In this document: positions 10,126-25,100 of the stretch, in pieces
Layout: each line of letters starts with the position of its first letter
How positions within the stretch are numbered: the stretch's first letter is position 1
From: Apricaphanius iberus
Taxonomy: Eukaryota; Chordata; Actinopteri; Cyprinodontiformes; Aphaniidae
Assembly (NCBI GenBank): GCA_028564705.1
Contig: JAPXFQ010000082.1
Location: forward strand, 1,674,001 to 1,738,000
Direction: 5' to 3'
DNA length: 64,000 nt
Translations under genes and position numbers: made by a program
Notes under the pieces: generated by a model
What the model saw: only the letters and a program-made list of their open reading frames with translations
Database searches by the model: none
Told to the model about the DNA's origin: nothing

Positions 10126-13100
10126 AAGGCACACTGCCCTGCACGTTTTAGAGGCTATCCTATTTTACCATATATGATTCAGAAGGCTCCAGTTCAGCAA
10201 AAGGCTGTTAATCCACCAACAACTGAAATCAGGGGGATACAGGGCTTGGGATCGTGTCGTCATCACCGGACGTGGCCACCATGTTGGTGGCGGCCTTACA
10301 ACAACAGCAGCGCGCTGTCTAACACTCTAACACTCCCGGTCTTGCGGCTTAATTTAATCCATTATTCGTTTGATCTATGCTGTTATTATTACTCAAACAT
10401 ATTAGATCTTTGCTGTGTTGTGCGGTTCAACGGTGCAACACACGCCAGGGAAAGAAGATGGGAAACGGACGTCTCATACATTTTCTCACCATGGGGTATC
10501 CGAAATGAATTGTCGTCGGCTCACTTGGATCGCAGCTTTTAGGCAGCCAAAGATAACCTTCCAGGGTATCCCGGTTTCATATGGATCCAAACCGTTTATG
10601 CCATTTTAGTCCATATACCGGCCCCTGTCGTCCCTTTTTAGCGTATCCCTGTATATTCTCCATCCTTTTCAGGATTTTAACATGTTTTATATTACTTTCT
10701 TACTTCTCTCTTCGTTCGATTAATTTTTTGTTTCTATAGTGAATCTACGGTTTGTTTACCCTCATGATGCTATCAACATGGCCACCACGTCCCAGAATAC
10801 AAAGCGTAATCCCAACCCCTCATCTACGAAGCGAGCTAATCTCGAAAGCCAGGCTAATGGTACGTTCACAGCGCCCCAAACGGCAGCATCAGCGGCATCA
10901 AGATTACATGTTAAGTCTACGGTTGAAGCCGTTGGAGGAGCGCTGCGGTCTCTGTGGCGCTTTGTGAGCATTGGCTCTGTCAACTTTTCAAGTTTTTCCA
11001 TCGTTTCAAGCTTCAAAGGTCATAACGCTAGCAACGCAGAAGTTCAGCTAGTTGAACTTTTGGCAGTCTTAATGCTCTTGACGCCGCACGGCAACCAATC
11101 AGAGCGTCTCACTGTAGTGACGTTTCCCGACGTCGACACTGCCTAGCCAACCACGGTCTGCGAGTGTTTAAAACATCCAGCAGAGGAAGGCCCGCCTACG
11201 ACCTTTTTCTGTGTATATGCGTCAAACTAGTTGCTTTGTGAGCGTTGTGATCTGAACGCACCAGTAGTTCAACAACCCTGTCTTAATTTCCCAAAATTTG
11301 GTTCCGTGAACAAGGCTAACCTGAAGCCTTGCTTAGTTACCATGGCAACATATGCTCTTAGACAAGTGGACTAATTAATTTTATTTCTAGAAGTTAACAG
11401 AATATAAACTGAGAAAAACAAGCATTATTGGGTTTGTTGGGAGCAGTTCTGGTTATGAAGTCTAAAGTGTATTAGCTTGTCATACTCAGTGATGTAATAT
11501 GATCTATTAAAATACATTTAAAAGTTTACAGTTAGAAGTGCCTTTCGGTTATCACTGTGCCACACTCTAGACTGTCCATTTAGCAACACCACCGGATTCA
11601 AATTATTACACAACGCAGCCACACAAGCTTTTATAGACAGCCGGTGTTCCCCTTATTGGTTATGAAGTATAGGCTTTCATTCATAATTCTTTCTCAGTAT
11701 GGGAGAAGAACGCGGCTCTTTCCTTCCATTCTCGCCTATTTAGAATCGTTTGACCGGGGCCACATAGTGTGGACGCACATTTGGTCTCGCCTGAATTAGC
11801 AGGGCCTTAATTCAACGTGAGCTTCAAACATTGAACCCAATAAGCCTGGTGCGAACTGTTTGGCTAATTCAGTCGAGGATATTTCAGATGAGCCTCAACT
11901 TTTTGGATCTTTTTTTCTTGGGACAGCCCTCTGGTGTGCTGAAGTGGGGAAAGATGGTAAACATGTAGGGCAGTGTGCCTTAAAGAACAGGGTTGATAAA
12001 TGCTGTTTTAGAGAATTATAATATGTTGGTGGACAGTATAAAATGTAAAAGTTAGAAATTGTGTCAATTTTGATAAAGGGAGAGATTTGTACTATACTGC
12101 CAAACCACGGTTATGTATTTTGTATGAAGCTAAGCTCAGGTATATCAGGTAAGCAAGGACGATAAATACTGATGTTCAGTTTTTGTCTTTAATCTAGGTA
12201 TTGCAACGTTAAAATGTGTTTTTCATTTAACGGAAAAGAAACATTTTGAACTTGGAGCGTTTAAATTCAGATATCTGCAGATTTCTTGTTTTGTGATATT
12301 AAGTACATAAGTAACCAGGAAACCAGACGATTTCAACCTTTATTTTCAATACATTTCCCTCTCTCTCTCTCTCTCTCTGCCCCCCCCCCCCCCCTCTCTC
12401 TCTCTGCCTCTCTGCCTCCCTCCACACACACACATCAGGAGGGGATGATCGGCGTGTGCTCCTGTGGGATATGGAGAAAGCCATCCACTCCCATTCGAAG
12501 CCAGTGAAACTGAAGGGCGAGCATCTCTCCAACATCTTCTGCCTTGCCTTCGACAGCACCAACACGAAAGTCTTCTCTGGTGGTAAGGCGAGCACAGACC
12601 GGATAGCTTAAAATAAATTTTAAAAAAATAATCCCCCAAAGGCTGGAGCATATCGATAAAGGAAGAGTCATATTGATTGATATCGAGAATTATCGATAAA
12701 TATCCCAAAATGTAAAATATATATTTTAAGTGCCTCCCCGGTCATTTTATTATGCTTCAATGAACTCATTTTAACTAAGAATTAAATACTTTTTATCATA
12801 ACTAAATTTGTAAGACACAGAAACATATCAAGAGTAACATCAGTAATTACAAAGAAAATTAATATTATTATCCATTATATTATACATATTTTTTTAATTA
12901 TGTGAGTAATTTAAATAAAAGGCTTATCTTGATGCTTTTTAATCTTTTAAACATTTTATGACACTTTATAATATTAATTGCTGAAACCTTTGGTTTAGTT
13001 TGTCAATAAAGCTTATTCAAATTCACTTCAGCTGTCAGCTAAAGCTAACCAGCTAGTCATCAGAGTGTAAACAGAGCCTAGAACACTGAGCCCAGTCACT

Positions 13101-16100
13101 GAGAGCTGAAGCCGGTTGTGTTTTTACAGCCTTCTTCACTTCTGAGGACCGGGGACAGAAACGAGGGGACATTTTAAAAGCCACAGATGTTGTTAGCAGC
13201 GCGACCTGGGTACATTTCCTGTGTCTCTGTAACCGAATCGCAGCGCAGCGAGTTGGAGGAGGGGGGTCCTGGTTAAGACAGCTGATCGTAGTATTATATT
13301 TCGTTTATTATTGCTACGTTTAGTGTTTTAGTGCATGGAGGATCGGTTCAAAACGGGACGCAAAATTTACCTGAGCCAATTATCGTCCAGCCCTAGAAGT
13401 AATGACTTTTTTTAAATGATTGTTCCCAAAACTTATTTTATTTTGTAGAAACGTATGAACTACAAACTGTACAGAGAATCTTGTGGTTAAATGTAAATTT
13501 GATGCTTGTATAATAATACTCTGAATACATAAAAGCTCCTAATGCTTGAGGATCACACCTCTGTGCCTTATTTTTACACCTTATTTTTCATGGTTGAGTG
13601 TTCATACGACACATACCTTCAGTGAATGTTAAATACAAGAATTAAGGAACTTTTAATGCAGTGTATTTTTTTTTTTTTGTATACAGAAAGTTTAGATAAT
13701 ACACACAAGCTAAAATAAATACCTACATTTTAATAATCATTCAGTCAATAAATATTTATTTGTATAGCACATTTGTCCAAGCCAAATTTGACCAAAGGGG
13801 CTTCACAGTAGTAAAAAATAGGGGTGTCGAATTATCGCTGTTATTAATTAATTACATCATACTTTGTGCACTGTTTTTTAACTGTATCAATAAGGTTTTT
13901 AATTTTACATTTTACTTTTTCTGCAAGCTAATGGTAAAAAAAACTCTGAGGTAGACATTGATTGATTCGATAGTCTTAAATTTGGCATCTTAGTTTTTGA
14001 AACATTAATTAACATAATATCTTGTACATAAGTGTTTAGATTTGAGGCATCTCCAGCAGTATTTGGGGTACCGGCATTTAAGTATAACAGCGTTACTAAC
14101 TGCGTTCTTTTTAAGATAACGGAGTAATCTAATTAATTACTTTCCCACCGTTACAATACCGTTACCATGACTGGGGATGTAAAGTGGCGCGTTACTGCAA
14201 CGTGGTTTAATGAAGCGCAGCGATGTCAGGCTTTCTGACAGACACACTTCAGCTGAGGGGGGAGAGAAGAGATGTCGGTGATACTCTTGCCGTCTCGCTG
14301 TATCCTGTAAAGACTGCTGTGAACTTAGTTTTAAGTTGGATATTCGATGGACATCAGTTTCTTTAAAGTGGAGACCCGCTCCAACGTTTCCCTCTCCATA
14401 CTCCATTCACTCTCCAATGCCTGCTTTCCATGCCGCTGCGCACGCTGCGCACGCTGCAGCTTTTCGCTCCAGAGCTGTTCTGATGGAGTGGATACATCGT
14501 CTCCAAAGGCTCGCTTTTAAAGGCGGTGGTTTTGATTAAGATTTGGTTTTGATAACAAACTAACACAAGTTATTTTTAAAAAGTGAACATATGTAATATT
14601 ACTTATTAATATATTAATGTAAAATTAGATTTTTCTTCTTTAGCTTCCAATTCTTGTTACCCCGTGACACTAAATCAGTCTTAAAATGTCTTACTACGGC
14701 CAATTACAAATTGCTTAATATAATGTGCAATATTACAGATGCATAGATTTGAAAAGTAGACAGATTTTCTTTTGTTTCTTTTTACACAAATGTGTGTGCC
14801 TTAGTTTTGCGCTTTATTAAAAAGTGTGTGAATCTGTATGACCAATATTTACTTTTTGTATATATTTTTTATTTTTCCGCATAAAGCTTAGCTTATTGGC
14901 TCATGTACAAATACCAACTGTTCTAAAATACTGTATAAGGTTTTTTTTTTTTTATTGGTCATTCAGTAATTAAAATATTTAATGTTACACATGAGTTATA
15001 GAAAATGAAAACCCCCACCATAGTTACTTTGCTGAGTAACTAATTACTTTTACAAAGTAGTTACAGAGTTACTAACAATTACTTTTTGGAAAAAGTAATT
15101 TGGAACTATAACTAATTACTATTTTGATGTAAGATGCCCAACACTGATGTCCAGCTATTATAAACACCCATCTCCAGCAGTTATTGGCGGACCCAAGACG
15201 TTTCACCAGTCTATCACAGGACGACACAGAAAAATCAAGCATGTACACACATAGGCCTGTCATGATAACCGATTTCGCTGGACAATAAATTGCCCCAGAC
15301 GCTGTTGCGATAAACGCTAATATTGTTGTTTTGAGACCATTTTCAACTAATGTTATAATAATGCATATACACCCTATGAACATTCAATAAAATGTAATTT
15401 ACCACTGCAACTTTGACATTTTTTGATATCCAGTGTAAATGAACAAAAAACAAACTGAAAGCTACAAACAGAATTGATAGAAAAACTACTAGTTAGGGGA
15501 TTTATAAATATTAAACCCAAACCAGCATCAAAAACACTTGAATAAAGAGACGCCCCATTTTACTCTGCCACAATGAATATATGGACCATGTATGCGATTT
15601 TTAACTAGTCTCTTTGGCACAAGAATGCAAATGTAAATGATTATGGCGTAAAAATTATTGCGCTTATTGAATTGTATAATGCAATGAATTGATTTATTGT
15701 GGCGGACCTATATACACGCACACTCTTAAGAAAGGGCAATTAAGATGAATCAGTTACCGGACCCCCCAGCTTTTAAGCATAAGTCATAACTATAAATCAG
15801 CATGGTTGAAACTTCCGTTTAAGCAGCTTTATCTCTATCCCAAAGTTGTCAGTTTGAGGGTTTCAACATTGAAACAAGCCCCTTTCTACACGATACAGTT
15901 GACACCATTAAACAGAACCTTCCAGCAGCCCACATAGACAAACTAATCTAAACGTATTGCGTCAAATACAAGCTGCAGAGAATTGTTGATTCAAATCGAT
16001 ACCAGTTAGTTTTTTGGCAGGGGCAGCATACTTTATATGAGCTTTGTTATCTTTGTTTTGTAACAATCATGAAATCAAAGCCATTTGCTGACATTGTTGC

Positions 16101-19100
16101 ATCATGCTGCATTAAAGTACAGCTGGGAAACTATAATATTGAAACATCATTCAACTCCAAAGTAATTTTAGTATATTTTACTCTCAAATATGGATAAAGT
16201 AATATTTAATACTACTCTGGTTATTTCTGCTTGTTATATTTTATTTGTTTGATTAAAATCCGATCAAATCTCCTGACAGTTCTATACTTTCAGCTTTTTT
16301 AAGTTATGAAACCTAATGGAAAAAAATATTTCAGGAATTAAATAAGGAAATTCAATAACAATATTTTGTTTAATGCTAATCAAAAATTTTTTTTTAAAGG
16401 TCATATGCAAATTTGTAATTTTTTTGTTTTTATTAAAGTGTTCTGAAAACCTACCAAACCATGATTTTGGTGTGCAGTTACACCACCTAAGTTGCTTGTG
16501 GATTCTACTTTTCCCCACAGGAAATGACGAACAGGTGATCCTTCATGATGTGGAGAGGTGGGTGAAACCAAAAATTGGCAAAGTTTTGTTCCTGAAGCAC
16601 ATTCTGTCGTTATAAAAAGGACGGCTGATGCCTCACACTGCTGATCTGATTCACCCGCAGACGAGAAACTCTGGACGTGTTCCTGCATATAGACGCCGTG
16701 TACAGCTTGTCCGTCAACCCCGTCAATGACAACATATTTGCAAGCTCGTCTGACGACGGCCGCGTTCTGATCTGGGACACTCGTGAGCCGCCACATGGAG
16801 GTAAGAACAGATGGATTAAATGTTAAATCAGGCGCTATGGGATGATGATACTATAGAAGGAGTATTTTTGTTATTTTTCATTGTAAATTACACAATTAGC
16901 CTCACTAATCAGTGGTTTTCTTAAGTCTACACAGCTATAAAAATCTCTAAGGAGTCCAGTTTTAAGTAAACCGGTCGAACTGGGTGCTTTGGTAAGATGA
17001 GGCTAGAATGTAGCATTTGGTCAGCCTGCCGAGCGCAATTTTCTCAATGGGGGTGAACACCTCATCTCCTTGGTGAGACACGATGGTGGTGGTGTCATGC
17101 TGTGGGGCTGCATTTTTTTTGCTGGGACAGGGAACCGGATGTAGATAGATTTAACTACAACCAGTCTTGAGCGAAAGCTCAACTTCCAACGGGAAAGTGA
17201 CGTCTAAAATCCAGCCAGAGCCAGAGTGGAATTATTCAGTTCATATACATGCGCTGCATTGTCCTAGTCAAAGTCCAGAGCTGAATCCAACTCAGAATCT
17301 GTTGCAGGACTTTAAAACGGAGGTTCATGGGTGCCGTCCATCCAGTCTAACTGAGCCTGAGCTCTGTTGCAGAGAAGAAAAGGTAAACATTATTAGTAAT
17401 TTGAATCAGTTGTACTGGAGTGGGGAAACCTCTAAAACATGCAGGGCAGTAGGCCCCAATATCCAGGGTTGGGAACATCTGCCCAATAAGAATTAGGATA
17501 TGGAACTTCAGGGAAAGATTTTGTGAATTTGATGAGCAACTGTTTATTTCAGTCATTAGAGAGGTGAGACTTAACTTGGAGTTGAGCTGCTTTTGAAACA
17601 CTTGCATCCAACAAATTACTGTTTCCACGTCCCTGCACATGTTTAACTAGGGATGTCCCAATCTCGAGATTCGATCGGGACGATATGTTCACATTTTTAT
17701 TGATTGGAGATCGGGTTTATTAGCTGACAAGTCTGGACGATATTTACAAAAGTACCTACTAGTTACGTTTGACGGTGATTGTGCAATAAATCAAAAACCT
17801 GTAGTGGTGCAAACAAGGACTCTTAATTACTACAAATCAGCATAGCAGATTAAACACAATTCTAATATGGGTAAACTTCAACAAATACGCTTAACCGTAC
17901 TTTAGTTAATAAAGGCATAGAAACTCACCTTCTGGAACAACCAACCGAAATAAACAGAAAAAAAAAATCTGTCTTAGCTCCTGCAGCAGTAGAGAAGAAA
18001 AGCAGACACTGAGCTGCATCTATTGTGCATTCAATTAGCGTCAGAAGTCTATGCTGAGTTCAGGAGCATAGGATATTTCAGTTTATAGTGAAAACACCAA
18101 TAGTAATACTTTAATTTACAAACCTAGAAATATGTTGGCTTTCTAACTCTGGTATTTACTCAAAAATATATACGGAATGTGATTCCATGATGGTGGAGGG
18201 CAGCATTGTGCAGGCAAGCATATAGCCAGCCAGAAATATAATTTTTTTTAAAAATAATTTACCAAGGGTAAGTGTATGGCTTTTTACCTTTGTCTAAAAT
18301 ATTAAACCGAAGCTGATCTTTATTTCCTTTCCAATAATGGTTATGCTTATTAATGAAATTAGTTTCATAAAAAGCTTAGTTACTTGCTAAAAATGTATTT
18401 CTATTTTATGAATTTCAATACTAAAGAAAAAAATATTGTGACTGGAAATCGGATCAGATTTGAGGTTAAAAGATCGGATCGGAACTGGAGGTATGAAATG
18501 CTGATCAGGACATCCCTAGTTATAACACGTAAAAATGGTTTTATGTATTTATTTATTTTTTATGTTTCATTTTGCAATTTTCCGTAAGTCTTTCTTACTG
18601 TAGAAATATAATCTTTCTCTGAGAGATATGATCAAAAAATGCATGGCTGTAATTTCTGTATTTTTATTCCCACAGAGCCTTTCTGCCTGGCTAGTTACCC
18701 TTCAGCCTTCCACAGCGTAATGTTCAACCCTGTGGAACCTCGTTTGCTCGCCACAGCCAACTCAAAGGAAGGTGTTGGATTGTGGGACATTCGCAAACCA
18801 CGCAGGTAACAAAAAAAAAAGACATTTCATTCTTAAGGAGACACTGACAAATGATGGATTCAGTAATGATTTTAATACAAACTGTTGTCTGCAAATACAC
18901 AAAGTGAAGTCAGAAGTGTAAAGCTCTGGGATCATAGTGATACAGGCCTAAGTGTGATTGGTTCTTCATATAAATACATTAGCTGTCAATATAACTATGT
19001 AACGATTCTACAAATCCTTTAAAATTATGAAAAGATGGTAATTAGAGTTTTTATTAAAAAAAAATAAAAAAAAATTGCTTATTTGCTTTTGAATATCGAT

Positions 19101-22100
19101 ACAATATCATGACATAAAATATCGCGATATATTGGCATATACATATTTTCTTACATCCCTAATGGTAACATATGTGTGTTTGATCCTTTGAAACTAGCTG
19201 ATTTGGCCAGGACAACTATTGAGATTCTCATGGAACTGCCCCCTGTATGTCTGCAGTCCATTTTAAACTACGTCCACCAGATGTTGCTGTTGCCCTACTT
19301 ATAAACAACAGCCAGACTTCTGCTAGCTCTAGAACTGATTTGGCTTTAGGCTTATTTGTGCCATTCTGTAGTTCAGGACCCAATTACTTAAACTGAATTA
19401 TCTCTAATTCAGTGTATTTATATGCTATGGCAAGAAATAATCATAAAAAAAGACTCAAATCCCATATCTAAATTTAACCAGTTGTACGTTTGGTTTCTCT
19501 TTTAGACAAATTGATTCCTAAAAAATAAACAGATAATGATTGCTTATTAAATCAAAATGCTCTAAATAACCTAGATATTAATTATATGGAAAAATGACAT
19601 AAAAACGTTGGTGGTCAAAGCAGGAATGAACTAATGATATACAAAATGTGCCACAATAAATTTGTTTGTTTGTTTTTTTCTTGGGGGGGGTTCTGTAACT
19701 ATCATGCGTAAATACTGTAATTATACTGATCACAATAAAACGGTTGTCTGTTACCCCTTTGCCATTTTGTTCATTAATATTTACACTTTTGTCCAAAAAG
19801 ACTTTTCACTTAACTGTTGCTCATCCGTAAAATTCTGTTGGTTGTTCCCAATATTGATAAACTACATGTGTAACTATAATTAATCATGGGAATAATAAAA
19901 TCTCACATGATTTGATTTAATAAGGACTTTCCCCTAACTATTTCATGTTAAATAAAATTTTTTTGGTGTTCTTCTGATCCCCTTTTGGCTAGTTGAGTGA
20001 TATGACAGATTGTGACCCCTGATCAAACTAAAAGGCCAGGATAGAGGATATTTACGGCGGCCATAAAACCTCTTTTCCTAACAGTGGGCCGAGAATAAAT
20101 GATAGAAAAGGACTTAAATTCGTTGACTGTCAAAAGAACGAGCCGTTTCCTGACCCATAAACTACCGGAGGAAACCCTGCAAGCAGCAGCAGGTTCTAAA
20201 CACCTGTCTGTGGCGCACATCGGGTTCTGCGGCGTGTCTAACCGGGCGCAATGGGATGGATGGACTGGCGACCTGTTCAAGGTGCCCCGCGCCTCTCCCC
20301 CGAAAAACCACTGGCTGGAGAAATGCACCAGACCCCCCCCCCCGCGACCTTTTGAGGAGAAGCGGGTTAAGTAATTGAAGGAATTTATTTATCTGGACTC
20401 TGTGCATATAGTAAAGTGGGTCAGAGGGAGGTGTGAAAACTAATCTGTAAAAATGATGAAAAGCCTTAAGATTTTTCCGTCACCATTCTAAAAAACAGGT
20501 CAAATATGGAGAATATTTACAGTAGCTAATGCGACCCCTGGTGTCATCTATGTTCGAAGCTCTTTTCAATGATTTTTTTTTAGCAAGAAAATCTCCCTCC
20601 AGCTGGTGCCAGAAGCAGGTAGTAATAATTTAGCTTTAAGCAGAAAACTATAATGAATAGATGTTTATGTCACTGTGTACTGCGTTGTTTAGGTACTTCA
20701 TCCTGATATTTGTGACGTTTAGGGCTGCCAGATCTCACCCAGCTGTGTTTGTCTCGCTCCGCGCCTTCTAGCTCTCTGCTCCGCTACGGCGGCAGCATGT
20801 CCCTGCAGAGCGCCATGAGCGTTCGCTTCAACAGCACCGGCACGCAGCTCCTGGCTCTACGGCGCCGCCTGCCGCCCGTCCTGTACGAGCTGCACTCCCG
20901 CCTGCCCAGCTTCCAGTTCGACAACCAGGGCTACTTTAACTCTTGCACCATGAAAAGCTGCTGCTTTGCTGGAGACAAGGATCAGGTGGGTCAGCACACT
21001 GCAGGTACTTAAAACTAGCGTGTTCCAACCTGGCCTCCTAGGGTACGCTTCCCTGTATGGCTTAGATGTTTCCCTGCTTTAGCACACCTGATTCCGTTCA
21101 GTAAAAGCCGAGGGAGACATCTAAAACATGCAGGGCGGTGTGCCTTGAGGAGTAGAGTTGGGACACCACATTCCTGACGCACCAAAAACTAAACTAAGCA
21201 AGCAGGATTCCCTGCGCAAACACTAACATATGTGCATGAAATCTACTACAGATTGAGTAAAAAGTTCCATTTCATGGACATGTGTAGCAAATTAAACCAA
21301 CATCCTGTCTGTAAAAAAAAAAAAAGATCACCAAGAAGTGAGGGATTGTAGCCTCTTATTTAGTAACGGTGAAAAATGTGTGAATCTGGACTGTTCTCGA
21401 GCTAAGTTGCAATTAGATTTTTTTTGTCCACTTATTACTGACTTAACATATCATAGAAGAGGAGCTTTTGAGTTTAAAAAGTGAGAAATGGGACAGATGT
21501 TTGGCTAAAAGAGGTCTGACCCTGAACAAGATAAAGAATGTCTGGATTCAGGGATGTGAGAGTTCTCTGAGCTGCACTCCATTTCTCAGTGACTTCCTCT
21601 GATTCAGCAGGTAGTTGAGGATTCTCACAGTGTGGTGCTAAATCAGATGGTTGCCAAGAGGCAGCGTACCGCATGATTGATGGGACGGAAAGTGGGGAGA
21701 GTTTTTTTGGGGGGGTGTAACATTCTGGGAGGCTGAGGCAGAGCGCACAGATGTTGCAGGTTGAAGTTTGTTCCTGTGCCCTGCACCAATATATAGCTAC
21801 CGCCTAGCTCAGTTTCTCTTTACTATTCTTTTTTTAAAACAGTGAAGACACAGCTATAGGGTCTCTCAAAACAATATATATTATATAGGACATATATAAT
21901 TTATTACCTTTCACCCACAAACATCAATGGATGTTCTGTGACAAACAACAAACACTTGCACAGCGGGGGTGTGGAAGCAAAACGGCACAGGGATTTTAAC
22001 ACGTTTTAGAAATCAATATCTGTGTTGTCGTTTCAGTGTTCAAAATGTTACAAATGTAAGAGATGGGTTGGTTTCATTATTTTTGTGAGCTATTATAATG

Positions 22101-25100
22101 TTTCCAGCACACATTTGAACTCTTGTTGTTAGTAATATTTATACCTGTTAAAGTGGACATATGATGCTTTTAAATTCATCCTTTTTACATTTAAATCATT
22201 CAGTTATGGCCTATATAAAGTGGAACTCCAATTATTAGGTCTGAATTCCTCATAACTGTAGCTGTATAGGCTCCTCTTCCACCCCAGTTCTGAGTAGTGT
22301 ATTTTATTTTCTTTATATCCAGCTGGGGGTGCCGCATACATGCCCACTAACTATATATAAGACGACTGTTTAATGGCCCAAAACCTCATTAAAAATATAG
22401 TAATGTGCAATGTTTAGGAATGCATCTGAGACACAATCACTAACACAACAACACTATGCAAATTAGAGGCCATAACAAAGAGGCCTTCCTTGAATTATAA
22501 AGAAAGATTGTGCTAAGTGATAATTGTGTATCATTATACATAATTCTTTGGAAATACTAAAGAAAAATGTTAGCAATTTCACAGGAACATACGCTGACTG
22601 CATTACTGACAGCAAAAACCACTTGTCAGATACCACATATTTATAGTAACACTACTATAATGGCATGAGTAAGTCTTCAATTCTATCCAGTTTATTTATA
22701 TCGTGCAGATTCACAAAATATGTTCCACACAAAACCCCAATGGTTATGTGCTGCTACTAGCATCGAGCTAATATCATTGAATGTGCCAAGATCATGTGTT
22801 CTCCAAGACTTGCACTGCAAAAACCCACCTCCTTAATACTAGATAATTAAACTTGTCTTTTGAGGAAATGTACTAGAAACAAGTGAAATTATCTGTCCAT
22901 GCAGTAAGTATTTTTTTTCTTACTAAGATCTCTTGAAATAAGAATAATTATTGGACATAAATGAAGCTGAAAATAAGTGAAGATTTCTTATTTTGAGAAA
23001 GATTTTTGTTTTAAATGGCATCTGCAAACCATTTTTGGCAGAAATACATTTAAATTGTAGATTTACAGACTAAATAAGAAAAAAGTAACGTTTACTTGAA
23101 ACAAGTCTAATCATCTAAAACATGAAACTGGAAGCTAGCTTGTAATGCCCAAACTAGATGGAGACTATAATTTGGTTAGATTTAAGACAATAAATCTCAC
23201 CAAGCTATAAGGAATTTACAGTGTAAAAACAGCAAATTAATCCAATCTTGTTTACGATATAGTACAATTAAAAGGCATACATCATCGGGGAGTAAAAATA
23301 CCAAGCACATAGTGCAGAAGGTCAGATGCTATCAAAACGATGTCTAAGAGGTGATAACTGAATGTCTGAAATAAAGTTTGCCATCGTTTCCATCGTCAGA
23401 AGGAAGTGACCCCTCAACAAAATGATGTATTTCAGCAAGTCCTTGTTGATGCTGTCGGAGGTTACTGAAGCTCTGATCCTTCCCATAGATAAGCAAAAAA
23501 ATCCCTACAGATGCGGTCAAAATACCATGCACAGGTTCTGGTGCTGGAGGAGGGTGTAAAGAATCGTATGGGTTAACAATCCAACAGTAGAACATTTTGA
23601 CTGTTCCACTTCTACCTTCGGCATTCCTGAATTAGGCACTTAAACTCGCAGCGAGAAATAAACATGTGTCGGGGACACGCACAGCCATTGGGTGGCGCTA
23701 ATCCGTAATCAAGCTAGTGTCTCGAGGGTCACGAGACTGCCATACAGAAGCAGTCTTCACTCAGAGGCTGCTTCAGATTCATTGCAAGACAGACTGCTAC
23801 ATCTGCATCACCATCCACAATGACTCCTTTAAGATGCGTAGAGAACATCACTTATGCCAGCATTTAATTTTTCTTTTTTAAATATTTTTAGTTGAATTGC
23901 TGTTCATAATGCTGGGTTAAAAAAGGTGAGGAAAATTCGCCGTCGACATAAATATTGGAATATTTTACCACCATTTCGTTCAATCCCCTTTTACTCTGAT
24001 GCTCCTAAATATGGATGATGCACTGCTGAATGCAAATGCACGCCACACTTTTCAGTTTTTCACCTGTAAAAATAGAATTGACTGTTTCATTGTCCTTCCA
24101 TAGTTATCCTTTTGGTTAGTCTATTGCAAAAAATCCCTGTAAAAATACAGTGAACTTTGTGTTCTCATCCTGTTATCACTTTGGATAAAATAAGAAATGG
24201 AGCTCAGGAGAATATTGACAGACGGGAAATTCAACAAATTCTTTCAAGTCATTGAGCAACACAATTGCAAAACATACTGGACATCTTAACGTACTGTCTG
24301 AGAGGCTTTCAGACATTCTTTCAGTTAATGTTACATGTGTCTCAAAGAATGTGAAGCCCACAACGACCCTGTCAGAACTGCAGTAGAAAAGTCTGAGTGA
24401 AACCATCTGTTCATAAAGCCTAATAAGAGTTCAGGCAGCGAGCAGGAGCTTTTGTTTAGGCCAAACTGTCATGACATGTGTTAGCCTGATCTCACAACAC
24501 AGCTAATAGATCTGCTAGGTTTTTTTTCTGTTTTGTCTTCTCTCTTTGGATTTATCTGTTTGCTGCCTTCTTTCCCCTTTTGGTGACGTTCAGTCTCCGT
24601 ATTTGTTTGTTTTTCCTCGTCAGTACATCTTGTCCGGATCAGATGACTTCAATCTGTACATGTGGAAGATCCCCAATGACCCTGAAGCAGGTGAGTTGGT
24701 GTGTTTGATGTCCCAGATTGCACATTAGCTTGGATTCTTTACGTTCCTGCATGACAAATTACATAATCTGGACATCTGAATCCCAGAGGGATTGTTAAGT
24801 GAGTGCAGAAAGAAACGCTAGGATTATATATACACATACATATAATATTTTAAAAAGAACATGAAGTTGAGGAGGATGCTTACACAATTCCATATTTTCT
24901 GGTTCATCTTAATTTCTTTCCTAGATGAGCAGATGAAGAAGTTTCACAATATAAATCCGATTTCTAATTGCTCACCTATACAAGATGGCTCCGTGAGCCT
25001 TATCCATGACATAGCAGTAGTCCTATTTTTATTTAGCCATTTTCGTGTTTGTTACTTTTCTTTCTCACGCTTTTCTACTGAATTGTTGTGGCCTGTCAAA

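Larger units (their letters stand above)
9352..12438 (+). other. dcaf5 intron 1
   Basis: A 3.1-kb intron. It contains a TATC/TTCT microsatellite, half of an Angel-like element, a Harbinger-type MITE, the second copy of the 8219-8797 repeat and a pyrimidine microsatellite at its 3' end. The first 500 bases are moderately CpG-rich and may extend the promoter. Confidence 0.8.

Noticed and set aside
10174..10609. Possible THAP-type zinc finger (CCxxxxF...TWIAAFRQ)
   Set aside because: A loose resemblance to a THAP core appears only by mixing frames, the metal ligands are not correctly spaced in one frame, and there is no splice support.
12286..12708. Overlapping frames around dcaf5 exon 2
   Set aside because: They are produced by the CT/C microsatellite and by exon 2 itself in other frames.
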